Shown here: piece by piece, positions 44,549 to 52,326 of the stretch
Layout: every line of letters starts with the position of its first letter
Position numbering within the stretch: the first letter of the stretch is position 1
DNA from: a bacterium
Lineage (GTDB): Bacteria; Oederibacteriota; Muellerivitia; Muellerivitales; Muellerivitaceae
Reading direction: 5' to 3'
DNA: 64,000 nt
NCBI GenBank assembly: GCA_035549195.1
Contig: DASZRK010000015.1
Coordinates: 1-64,000, forward strand
Made by a program: the position numbers and the translations under genes
The notes under the pieces: model-generated
Told to the model about the DNA's origin: nothing
What the model saw: the letters and a program-made list of their open reading frames with translations, nothing else
The model's database searches: none

Positions 44549-46384
44549 ATGTCCGATCCCAAATCATCCATCAAGGTCCATCAGCTCGGTTGGGTCCTGG
44601 TCTTCGCCATCGTTTACGCGGATATCGGGACCTCGGTCTTTTACGTTCCCAGCATTCTTTATGATTCCATCGGCTACCTGGCCACCCTGGCCCAGTTCAT
44701 CTGCACCGGGGTCTTCATCACCATCGCCTTGAAATACGTCGAGATCTGCGACCGCTGTCCCGACGGCGGCGGCGTGGTTTCCATCGTGCGCGAGGCCTTT
44801 TCCGCGTTGGAATTCCTTCCTTTGGTGGGCGGCTCCTTCATCACCGTCGATTACTTCCTGACCTCGGCCATTTCCGGCGTTTCGGGCCTCTATTACCTCT
44901 CCAGCCTGATGCCCAGTACCAAGGACCTGGTCCTCCCCGCCTCCATGATCCTTTTCTTGGTCCTCATCCTGGTCAACATCATCGGGATCAAGGAATCGGC
45001 TTCGGTCAATTCCACCTTCGCCACCGTGGAGATCGCCGTCATCCTCCTGCTGCTGGGAGTCTCCTTTTTCCACATCGCCGTCACCCCTTCGCTGTCCTTC
45101 GCCGGCCTCTGGCACAGCATCATCCACCCCGGGGTCCCCTTGACCGTCAGTTCCCTTGCCATCGGCTACGCCACCACCTGGCTGGCCTATTCGGGGCTGG
45201 AATCGGTGGCCCAGATCTCAGGCTCCATGCGCCTCCCGGTGAAGTCCACCGCCAACAAGGCCATGTGGTGGGTCATCGGCATGATCGTGGTGGTCTCCTC
45301 CCCCATGACCTCCGTCATCCTTTACATCCTCCCCGACGAGGTCAAACGGGCCCAGGCCGATTCCTTTCTTTCGGCGCTTGGCTTCACCGTGGGCGGCCCG
45401 CTCCTGGGGCTGGCGGTGGTCCTGACCGCCTCCACCCTCCTTTTCATGGCTTGCAACACCGCCATCGTGGGCAACTACCACGTGAACGTCCGGCTCTCGG
45501 ACCTGGGCTTCCTCCCTTCTTTCTTGCGGAAGCGCCACCCGACCCTGGGGACCCCTTACCTCTCCATCCTCATCTCCGGGCTCGTCCCCATGGCCATCAT
45601 CCTCATCACCCGGGCCAACGTGGATGCCTTGGGCGATCTCTATAACTTCGGCCTTTTGGGCACCTTGTCCCTTTCTTCCCTGGCCATCGACCGGCTCCGT
45701 TGGCGCGACGGGGATCGGGGTTTCAAGTTCTGGACCGGCGCCTTCACCACCCTGGCCCTCCTGGCGGCCTGGTTCATCAACATGTTCCATAAGCCCGATG
45801 CCCTGTTCTTCGGCGGGACCCTGGCGGTCATTCTCGTGGGGGTGGGGGTCTGGCACCGGATCGGCGCCGCCCGCAAGGCTTCTTCCCAGTTCGCGGCGGC
45901 GGAAGCGACCGTCGCCGATCTTCCGGAGGCCTCCAATATCCTGACCCTGGAGGAGGCCTTGGAGGCTTCGGCCTTCGAATCCTCCCCCATCATCGTGGCC
46001 CTGCGTTTCGTGAACGAAAAACTCCTGGAGGACGCGGCGGTCTTCGCCCGCGGCATGAAAAAAGGGAATGTTTATGTGATCTATATCGATGAGATGCCCG
46101 GGCTTTTCCTGCCCCAGGAGATCAAGCCCAGCGAGAACGCCGTGAATGTTTTGGTCGGATCATGCGCTTACCTTCAAAAGATCGGGATCAATGCCATCCC
46201 CGTCTGGCGCATGGCCGAGGACGCGGGCACTTCCCTGGCGGAGGCCGCCACCGAATTGAAGGTCGCCAAGGTCTTCGTGGGTTCGTCCAAGCGGACCTTC
46301 TTCTGGCGGATGGTGAGGGGACGGATGCTCAAAAAACTCGCCCAGAACCTGCCCGAGTCGGCCGAACTGGTCATCGTCGGATAG
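44549..46384 (+). CDS. KimA-like APC potassium transporter with C-terminal USP-like domain
   Basis: 611 aa. Twelve TM helices of the APC fold: helix 1 contains FAIVYADIGTSVFYVPSI, followed by DGGGVVSIVREAFSALEFLPLVGGSFITVDYFLTSAISG, the pattern of KimA/YdaO-type carriers. Residues about 460-611 form a cytosolic UspA-like domain (PIIVALRFVNEKLLEDAAVFARGMKKGNVYVIYID... ELVIVG). B. subtilis KimA is a 607-aa K+/H+ symporter of this layout and is also preceded by a ydaO riboswitch, so K+ import is likely. The kdp operon lies next door. AGGAGG is 10 nt before the ATG. Confidence 0.88.
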   Translation: MSDPKSSIKVHQLGWVLVFAIVYADIGTSVFYVPSILYDSIGYLATLAQFICTGVFITIALKYVEICDRCPDGGGVVSIVREAFSALEFLPLVGGSFITVDYFLTSAISGVSGLYYLSSLMPSTKDLVLPASMILFLVLILVNIIGIKESASVNSTFATVEIAVILLLLGVSFFHIAVTPSLSFAGLWHSIIHPGVPLTVSSLAIGYATTWLAYSGLESVAQISGSMRLPVKSTANKAMWWVIGMIVVVSSPMTSVILYILPDEVKRAQADSFLSALGFTVGGPLLGLAVVLTASTLLFMACNTAIVGNYHVNVRLSDLGFLPSFLRKRHPTLGTPYLSILISGLVPMAIILITRANVDALGDLYNFGLLGTLSLSSLAIDRLRWRDGDRGFKFWTGAFTTLALLAAWFINMFHKPDALFFGGTLAVILVGVGVWHRIGAARKASSQFAAAEATVADLPEASNILTLEEALEASAFESSPIIVALRFVNEKLLEDAAVFARGMKKGNVYVIYIDEMPGLFLPQEIKPSENAVNVLVGSCAYLQKIGINAIPVWRMAEDAGTSLAEAATELKVAKVFVGSSKRTFFWRMVRGRMLKKLAQNLPESAELVIVG

Positions 46385-46628
46385 GCTTCTTTTTCCCGCC
46401 GCGTTCCCTAAGACCGGGCCTGATCAGCCACCAACGCCCCACCGCCACCAAGGACCAGATCCCCTCCACTAGCCCGAAGGGCCAGGCCCCTTGGAGGAAT
46501 CCATAGGCCGAACCCAGCAGGCAACTGCCCGCGAAAGCCAGGATGAACCACCGGCTTTTGTCCTCCAGCGCGTAGGTGACCAGCATGGCGGTGACGGCGA
46601 ACAAGCCGAAAAGCGTCAATGGATCCAT
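46371..46628 (-). CDS. Small membrane protein, 85 aa
   Basis: Three short TM helices: TLFGLFAVTAMLVTYAL, WFILAFAGSCLLGSAYGFL and FGLVEGIWSLVAVGRWW, ending in a basic tail (RERGGKKKPIRR). The GAWPFGLVEGIW motif is found in a widespread small uncharacterised membrane family. Weak Shine-Dalgarno. It overlaps the end of the KimA-like gene by 14 bp, convergent. Confidence 0.65.
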   Translation of the reverse strand: MDPLTLFGLFAVTAMLVTYALEDKSRWFILAFAGSCLLGSAYGFLQGAWPFGLVEGIWSLVAVGRWWLIRPGLRERGGKKKPIRR

Positions 46629-46743
46629 GAAAAGGCACTTTCCCGTTCCGGGCCTTCCGGATAGCCTTCAAAGGCACGGAAGAAGGCCCAGCGAATGACG
46701 GACCGGAGCCATTCTACACTTTGGACGTGGACTTATATTCTTC

Positions 46744-47067
46744 TCAGGAAACTGGATCCAGGTACCAGGGGCTCCCGGGTTCGGATCCGGGTCCCATCCG
46801 ATAAAGGCCCAATTTTTTCAGATAAGCGGGTGTTTCGTAGAACGAGCGGAGGAATTCGAAACATTCTTCCTTCTTGAAAGCCCGGTATTCTTCACCCCAC
46901 CGAGCACCTAGGAACCCGCCATAGACGTGATAACATTTTTCGACGCAATAAAAAGGTTCCAGCCAAGCCTTGAATCCCCCGACCTTCGCCGGGAAAAAAG
47001 CGAACCGGCGCCGGATCCGCAGGTCCCCCAGGCGTTGTTTGAGATCGACCTTGATCCTCCAACGCAT
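46744..47067 (-). CDS. Hypothetical protein, last gene of the kdp operon, 107 aa
   Basis: GGGAGG about 7 nt before ATG 47067 and an 11-bp gap after kdpC support expression with kdp. The soluble, basic and aromatic-rich protein (RIRRRFAFFPAKVGG... VEKCYHVYGGFLGARWGEEYRAFKKEECFEFL) has no TM segment. Two cysteines near the centre are followed by another in KEECFEF. No family recognised. It may be an accessory of K+ homeostasis or simply downstream. Confidence 0.6.
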   Translation of the reverse strand: MRWRIKVDLKQRLGDLRIRRRFAFFPAKVGGFKAWLEPFYCVEKCYHVYGGFLGARWGEEYRAFKKEECFEFLRSFYETPAYLKKLGLYRMGPGSEPGSPWYLDPVS

Positions 47068-47078
47068 GTGCCACCTCC

Positions 47079-47681
47079 CTACTTAGAAGCCGCCGGGACC
47101 AAAGCGTCCAAGGCCAGGTTCAACTTCAGCACATTCACGCCGGGGTCCCCGATGAAACCCAACCAACGGCCTTGGGTGTTCTGGGCGATCAGCTCCTTCA
47201 CCTTTTCCAAGGGAAGTTTTCGGGTTTTGGCCACGCGGGAAGCCTGGTACTCGGCGGCGGCCGGACTGATATGGGGATCCAACCCGGACCCCGAGGCGGT
47301 CACCAGATCCATAGGGATCGGCTTGCCGGCCATGTCAGGGTCGGCCTTCTTCAACGCGTCGATGCGTCCTTGGACCGTGTCCAAGAACCCGGGGTTCGTT
47401 GGTCCCAAATTCGAGCCCGTCGAGGAAGAGGCGTTATAGCCATAAGGCCCCGTGGCCGAGGGCCTGCTCCAGAAATACTTGGGATCGTCGAAGGACTGGC
47501 CGATCAATTCCGACCCCACCCTCTTCCCATTCACTTCGATCAAGCTTCCGTCCGCTTGGCGGGGAAATAGGGCCTTCCCCAAAAGGGTCGTCAGGCCCGG
47601 ATAGACTAGGCCCAGGAGGACCGTGAAGACCGCCACGAAGATCAGCGAATGTTTGGTTTGAACCATAATGTCTTTAAGCAT
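47079..47681 (-). CDS. kdpC: Potassium-transporting ATPase subunit KdpC
   Basis: 200 aa. One N-terminal TM helix ([23 protein letters not shown]) and a periplasmic domain with the family blocks [31 protein letters not shown] and [19 protein letters not shown]. KdpC stabilises the KdpFABC complex. GGAGG is 6 nt before the ATG, after a hairpin in the spacer to kdpB. Confidence 0.96.
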   Translation of the reverse strand: MLKDIMVQTKHSLIFVAVFTVLLGLVYPGLTTLLGKALFPRQADGSLIEVNGKRVGSELIGQSFDDPKYFWSRPSATGPYGYNASSSTGSNLGPTNPGFLDTVQGRIDALKKADPDMAGKPIPMDLVTASGSGLDPHISPAAAEYQASRVAKTRKLPLEKVKELIAQNTQGRWLGFIGDPGVNVLKLNLALDALVPAASK

Positions 47682-47700
47682 TTAAGCCTCCGAATTTCTG

Positions 47701-47730
47701 GCTGGCAGCGGGTAGCTGACAGCCGCCAGC
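47701..47730 (-). other. Intercistronic hairpin kdpB-kdpC
   Basis: GCTGGC (47701-47706) can pair with GCCAGC (47725-47730), with further partial pairing inside. It could stabilise or process the mRNA, or adjust kdpC translation. There is no T-run on the leftward side. Confidence 0.45.
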
Positions 47731-47737
47731 TGTCTTT

Positions 47738-49813
47738 TTAAACCAGACCTAAGGCCACCAGGATCACGTCGATCAACTTGATGCCCACGAAGGGCACGAT
47801 CAGCCCACCCACCCCATAGATGAGGAAGTTGTCCTGCAGCAGTTTCGAGGCCGAGGAAGGACGGTATTTCACGCCCCGTAAGGCCAACGGCACCAGGAAC
47901 ACGATGATGACCGCGTTGAAGATGACCGCCGACAGGATGGCCGACTGGGGCGTGGCCAAATGCATGATGTTCAAGGCGTTCAACTCCGGATAGGTGAGGG
48001 CGAAGGCCGCCGGGATGATGGCGAAGTATTTCGCCACGTCGTTGGCGATGGAGAAGGTCGTCAAGGAACCCCGGGTCATCAAGAGCTGTTTCCCGATCTT
48101 GACCACCTCGATCAACTTGGTGGGGTTCGAATCCAGGTCCACCATGTTCCCCGCCTCCTTGGCGGCTTGGGTGCCCGTGTTCATAGCGACCGCCACGTCG
48201 GCCTGGGCCAAGGCCGGCGCGTCATTGGTGCCGTCACCCGCCATGGCCACCAGGCGGCCTCCGGCTTGGGATTCCCGGATGAGCTTGAGCTTCGCTTCGG
48301 GCGTCGCTTGGGCCAAAAAGTCGTCCACACCGGCCTCCGCCGCGATGGCCGCGGCCGTCAGTGGATTGTCCCCCGTGATCATGACAGTCTTGATGCCCAT
48401 GCGGCGAAGCTCCGCGAACCGTTCCTGGATGCCCCCTTTCACGATGTCCTTCAAGTGGATGACGCCCAGCACTTCCTTACCTTCGGCCACCACCAGGGGG
48501 GTGCCTCCCCGGCGGGCGATGGCCTCCACCCCCGTGCGCACATCCTCCGGGTACTTCCCGCCCTCTTTCTTCACGTAAGCCTCGATGGCCTCGGCCGCTC
48601 CCTTACGAATGGAGCGTTTCCCGATATCCACCCCGCTCATGCGGGTCTGGGCGGTGAAGGGTACGAAGGTGGCCTTCAATTCATGGATCTCCTGGCCCCG
48701 GAGGCCGTATTTCTCCTTGGCCAGGACCACGATGCTGCGCCCTTCCGGCGTCTCGTCGGCCAGCGAGGATAGCTGGGCGGCCTCCGCCAGTTCCCGGACC
48801 AGAACACCGTCCGCCGGGATGAACTCGGCGGCTTGGCGATTGCCCAGGGTGATGGTCCCTGTCTTATCGAGCAGGAGCATATCCACGTCACCCGCCGCCT
48901 CCACCGCCCGGCCCGACATGGCGATGACGTTGGCTTGGATCATACGGTCCATACCGGCGATCCCGATGGCGGACAAAAGTCCGCCGATGGTGGTGGGGGC
49001 TAGGCAGACGAAGAGGGCCACCAACACCGTCACGGTCACGACCTTGCCCGCGCCCGAGGCCGCCACGCTATAAAAGGAAAAAGGCAGGAGGGTCGCGCAG
49101 ACGATGAGGAACACGATGGTGAGGGCCGCCAACAGGATGTTCAAGGCGATCTCGTTGGGGGTTTTCTGGCGCTTGGCGCCCTCGACCATGGAGATCATGC
49201 GATCCAGGAAGGATTCGCCCGGATTGGAGGAGACCTTCACGATGAGCCAGTCGGAGATGACCCGCGTTCCCCCCGTGACGGCGCTTCGGTCCCCGCCCGA
49301 TTCGCGCACCACAGGCGCTGACTCGCCCGTGATGGCGCTCTCATCCACCATGGCGATCCCGATCACCGCTTCGCCGTCGGCGGGGATGAAATCCCCCGCC
49401 TCCACCAACACTAGGTCGCCCTTACGCAGGTCGCCCGAAAGGACCTCGGTCCGCTTGGAATCCTTGTCGGCCTTGGCCATCTTCTTGGCCTTCACTTCCT
49501 GGCGGCTCTTGCGAAGGGTGTCCGCCTGGGCCTTGCCCCGCCCTTCCGCCATGGCCTCGGCGAAATTGGCGAAGACCACCGTGAACCACAACCAAAGGGA
49601 TACGGCAAAAATGAAGCCCGAGGCGGCTTCACCATGGCCCCCCAAGGATTGCAGCCACAACCCCGTGGTCAGGATGCTTCCCACATAGACCGTGAACATG
49701 ACCGGGTTCTTGATCATGTGGACCGGGTTCAGCTTCTTGAAGGATTCCAGGATCGCCTTGCGGGTGATCTCCCCTTCGAATAATTTGCGTTCTTTCACGT
49801 GTTCGGTCGTCAT
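47738..49813 (-). CDS. kdpB: Potassium-transporting P-type ATPase subunit KdpB
   Basis: 691 aa, IA-type P-type ATPase. The phosphorylation site is [18 protein letters not shown]; the actuator TGESAPV and the hinge [12 protein letters not shown] with [17 protein letters not shown] are all intact. It hydrolyses ATP to drive K+ uptake through KdpA. ATG 49813 has GGAG just upstream; a longer frame extending 41 codons into the kdpA spacer is basic and unlike KdpB, and is rejected. Confidence 0.97.
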   Translation of the reverse strand: MTTEHVKERKLFEGEITRKAILESFKKLNPVHMIKNPVMFTVYVGSILTTGLWLQSLGGHGEAASGFIFAVSLWLWFTVVFANFAEAMAEGRGKAQADTLRKSRQEVKAKKMAKADKDSKRTEVLSGDLRKGDLVLVEAGDFIPADGEAVIGIAMVDESAITGESAPVVRESGGDRSAVTGGTRVISDWLIVKVSSNPGESFLDRMISMVEGAKRQKTPNEIALNILLAALTIVFLIVCATLLPFSFYSVAASGAGKVVTVTVLVALFVCLAPTTIGGLLSAIGIAGMDRMIQANVIAMSGRAVEAAGDVDMLLLDKTGTITLGNRQAAEFIPADGVLVRELAEAAQLSSLADETPEGRSIVVLAKEKYGLRGQEIHELKATFVPFTAQTRMSGVDIGKRSIRKGAAEAIEAYVKKEGGKYPEDVRTGVEAIARRGGTPLVVAEGKEVLGVIHLKDIVKGGIQERFAELRRMGIKTVMITGDNPLTAAAIAAEAGVDDFLAQATPEAKLKLIRESQAGGRLVAMAGDGTNDAPALAQADVAVAMNTGTQAAKEAGNMVDLDSNPTKLIEVVKIGKQLLMTRGSLTTFSIANDVAKYFAIIPAAFALTYPELNALNIMHLATPQSAILSAVIFNAVIIVFLVPLALRGVKYRPSSASKLLQDNFLIYGVGGLIVPFVGIKLIDVILVALGLV

Positions 49814-49874
49814 TTTTTTCTCCGTTCCTTTGGGTTCAGTCCCTTGGGCCATTCGGCCCTTTTTCTCGCCTTTC

Positions 49875-49897
49875 GTGCGGGTCCTAGGGACCCGCAC
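49875..49897 (-). other. Strong intercistronic hairpin kdpA-kdpB
   Basis: Perfect 10-bp inverted repeat GTGCGGGTCC-TAG-GGACCCGCAC. On the leftward mRNA it is followed by purines, not T, so it is not a classic terminator. Likely mRNA processing or stability element. The 126-bp spacer is unusually long for kdpA-kdpB. Confidence 0.6.
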
Positions 49898-49940
49898 GCG
49901 TTTTGGCCGCGCCTTCCGGCGCCCTTTCCTTTTCATGCCC

Positions 49941-51731
49941 TTACATATGGATCATCTTCAGGTGTTCCACGATGGGCCCCAGGGCCAGGGCCGGGAAGAA
50001 GGTCAGGGCCCCCACGATGATGACCGTGCAAAAAAGCATCACGACGAACAGGAGCGTATGGGTCGGGAGCGTCCCCGCGCTCTCCGGCACCACTTTCTTC
50101 CTGGCCAGGCTCCCGGCGAGCGCCAGCACCGGCACGGCCAACCAGAAACGACCGAACCACATGGCGGCTCCTCCCATCAGGTCATAAAGGGTGTTCCCCG
50201 AAAGACCCGCGAAGGCACTGCCGTTGTTATTGGACTGGGAATCGAAAGCGTAAAGGAGCTCGGAGAAACCATGGGCGCCCGGGTTGTTGGTGCCTGCCCC
50301 GCCGGTCGCCACCGCCACCGCCGTGCAGATAAGGACCAGCAGGGGCGGGATGAGGATCATGATCGAGGCCATCTTCATCTCGTAGGCCTGGATCTTCTTG
50401 CCCAGGTATTCGGGCGTGCGGCCCACCATGAGCCCCGCCACGAAGACCGCCAGGATGACGAAGGCCAGCATGCCGTAAAGGCCCGATCCGACCCCGCCGA
50501 AGGAGACCTCGCCCAGCATGATCATCCACATGGGGACCATCCCCCCGAGGGGAGTATAGGAATCGTGCATGGAATTGACGGACCCGTTGGAAGCCGCCGT
50601 GGTCACGGAAGCCCACAGGGCCGAATTCACGATGCCAAAGCGCACTTCCTTGCCTTCCATGTTGCCGTTGGCCAGGACTTCCCCACCGGCCCCCGCCGTG
50701 AGCTTGTTCAAAAGAGGGTTCCCGCTTTGTTCCTGTTGGGCGCAGAGATAAAGCATGGGTGCCAACAGAAGGAACATGGCGGCTAGGATGGCCCATCCTT
50801 GGCGCATATCCTTCACCATGGCGCCCAGGGTGAAACAGAGGGCGGTCGGGATGAGAAGGATGGCCAAAAGTTCGAGGAGATCCGTAAAGGGCGTCGGGTT
50901 CTCATAGGGGTGGGCCGAGTTCACGTTGAAATAACCGCCCCCATTGGTCCCCAGCATCTTGATGGCCTCCTGGGAAGCCACGGGCCCCAAAGCGATGGAC
51001 TGTTCATTGACCACCACGTGGTCCATTTTTGGTTTCCCGGCGATGGTCACGGGGTTCCCCTTGTCGTCGACCGCTGGCTTGTCATAAGACGTCGGTTGGA
51101 CCAGGGAAGCCGTCGCCGTATTGGCGAAGGTCTGGGGCGATCCTTGCTGGATCAAGATCAGGGCCAAGATCAGGCTCAGAGGCAGGAGGATGTAAAGGGT
51201 CCCCCGGGTCATATCGACCCAGAAATTCCCGAGTTTGGTGGTCTCTTTCCGCACCAAACCCCGGATGAGGGCGACCAGGGTGGCCATGCCGGAGGCGGCG
51301 CAAAGGAAGTTATGGACCGCCAACCCCATCATCTGGGTCAGGTAGCTCATGGTGGTCTCGCCGCCATAGAACTGCCAATTGGTATTGGAGATGAAGCTGA
51401 TAGCCGTGTTGAAGGCCAGGTCCGGCGGGACCGGCGATTGACCGGCCGGGTTCAAAGGCAAAGAAGCCTGGAGCCTTTCGATCCCATAGAGCAGAATTCC
51501 TCCCACGATGTTGAAGAGGAGCATGGCCAGGGCATAACCCTTCCAGTCCATCTCCTCCTTCGGCTTGATGCCGCCGAGCTTATAAAGAAGACCTTCCAGC
51601 CAACCGAACAGCTTCCCTAAAAAGAAAGGTTTGTCCCCATAGACCTTGGCCATATAGGTCCCCAGGGGCCTCGCCAGGACCAGGAGCACCCCGAAATAAA
51701 ACAGGATCTGGATCCATTGATTCGTCGTCAT
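49941..51731 (-). CDS. kdpA: Potassium-transporting ATPase subunit KdpA
   Basis: 596 aa, about ten TM helices, homologous to K+ channels. The four selectivity-filter regions are visible: [49 protein letters not shown] and [19 protein letters not shown], with EMK near the end of a helix (VMSF-like QAYEMKMA). It selects K+ for the KdpFABC pump. It starts 21 bp after kdpF. Confidence 0.97.
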   Translation of the reverse strand: MTTNQWIQILFYFGVLLVLARPLGTYMAKVYGDKPFFLGKLFGWLEGLLYKLGGIKPKEEMDWKGYALAMLLFNIVGGILLYGIERLQASLPLNPAGQSPVPPDLAFNTAISFISNTNWQFYGGETTMSYLTQMMGLAVHNFLCAASGMATLVALIRGLVRKETTKLGNFWVDMTRGTLYILLPLSLILALILIQQGSPQTFANTATASLVQPTSYDKPAVDDKGNPVTIAGKPKMDHVVVNEQSIALGPVASQEAIKMLGTNGGGYFNVNSAHPYENPTPFTDLLELLAILLIPTALCFTLGAMVKDMRQGWAILAAMFLLLAPMLYLCAQQEQSGNPLLNKLTAGAGGEVLANGNMEGKEVRFGIVNSALWASVTTAASNGSVNSMHDSYTPLGGMVPMWMIMLGEVSFGGVGSGLYGMLAFVILAVFVAGLMVGRTPEYLGKKIQAYEMKMASIMILIPPLLVLICTAVAVATGGAGTNNPGAHGFSELLYAFDSQSNNNGSAFAGLSGNTLYDLMGGAAMWFGRFWLAVPVLALAGSLARKKVVPESAGTLPTHTLLFVVMLFCTVIIVGALTFFPALALGPIVEHLKMIHM

Positions 51732-51752
51732 TTGCGTTCCCTGACCTTTCTT

Positions 51753-51842
51753 TTAGAACTTCTCGGGCTTGATCAAAGCCACGACCAAATAGACCAACAA
51801 CCCGGCCGAAACAAAACCGCTCACGACATAGATGATATTCAT
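51753..51842 (-). CDS. kdpF: KdpF, 29-aa subunit of the Kdp ATPase
   Basis: Reads MNIIYVVSGFVSAGLLVYLV then VALIKPEKF: one TM helix with the KdpF-type PEKF end. ATG 51842 overlaps the preceding 33-aa ORF by 4 nt (ATGA), so translation is coupled. KdpF packs against KdpA and stabilises the complex. Confidence 0.9.
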   Translation of the reverse strand: MNIIYVVSGFVSAGLLVYLVVALIKPEKF

Positions 51843-51940
51843 GGTTCGTCCCCCATCATCCGGTCCAGGCCCGCCACCAACCCCAGGGTGGACAAGGCGA
51901 GCCCTAAGAACAGTCCTATACAGATCAGTTCCAGCATCAT
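51839..51940 (-). CDS. Tiny single-TM protein preceding kdpF, 33 aa
   Basis: Two adjacent ATGs (51940, 51937) with AAAGGAGGAA directly upstream, an ideal site. The peptide is MMLELICIGLFLGLALSTLG plus a short tail (LVAGLDRMMGDEP): one TM helix, then an acidic end. Its start overlaps the previous ORF stop and its stop overlaps kdpF, both as ATGA. A small membrane ORF at this place occurs in other kdp operons by my recollection, but has no assigned role. Confidence 0.8.
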   Translation of the reverse strand: MMLELICIGLFLGLALSTLGLVAGLDRMMGDEP

Positions 51941-52134
51941 TTCCTCCTTTTCCCGCTTCCCTTTTTCCGGGGAATGCTTTTTTTCCGTTTTAAGGTCCGG
52001 GACCTTCCGCCCTTTTCCTTCCGGACCCCGGTTTTTTTCCGCAGGAACCAAAAATGGCTTCCCAAGGCAATGGCCAGGCAAAGGGAACAGATGGAAAGGA
52101 AGACTTCCCAAAACAGCACATGGTCTTCGTTCAT
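51937..52134 (-). CDS. Small membrane protein at the head of the kdp operon, 65 aa
   Basis: ATG 52134 with AAGGAG 7 nt upstream. A short acidic N-terminus (MNEDHVLFWEV) is followed by one TM helix (FLSICSLCLAIALGSHFWFL) and a long, strongly basic cytosolic tail (about 35 residues, KRKKSIPRKKGSGKRRK at the end). The stop overlaps the next ORF (ATGA). The basic tail could interact with membrane lipids, nucleic acid or KdpD. Unknown family. Confidence 0.7.
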   Translation of the reverse strand: MNEDHVLFWEVFLSICSLCLAIALGSHFWFLRKKTGVRKEKGGRSRTLKRKKSIPRKKGSGKRRK

Positions 52135-52326
52135 GGGACGGCTCCTTTCTTCATCCTCCGCCCGGGCTTGGAAAACACCTATGTCCTGGGTCATGGGAAA
52201 GATAGGACGGAAATGGATAAGGATGCTGTTAAGAGGGGAGGGGAAGGCATTAGGAAAAGATTAAAAACACGGCTTTCTGACCCCTCACATGGACCCCCCT
52301 TGGTCCTGGGACTTAAAATCAAGGCC

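Noticed and set aside
49814-49936. Longer N-terminus for KdpB
   Set aside because: The extra residues are a Lys/Arg tract over the spacer hairpin; ATG 49813 has a good ribosome site and gives normal KdpB length.
52181-52194. ATGTC-CTGG-GTCAT between kdpD and the kdp head as an eighth Crp/Fnr site
   Set aside because: It has an imperfect pair and no convincing -10 at the class II distance on either strand, unlike the accepted sites.
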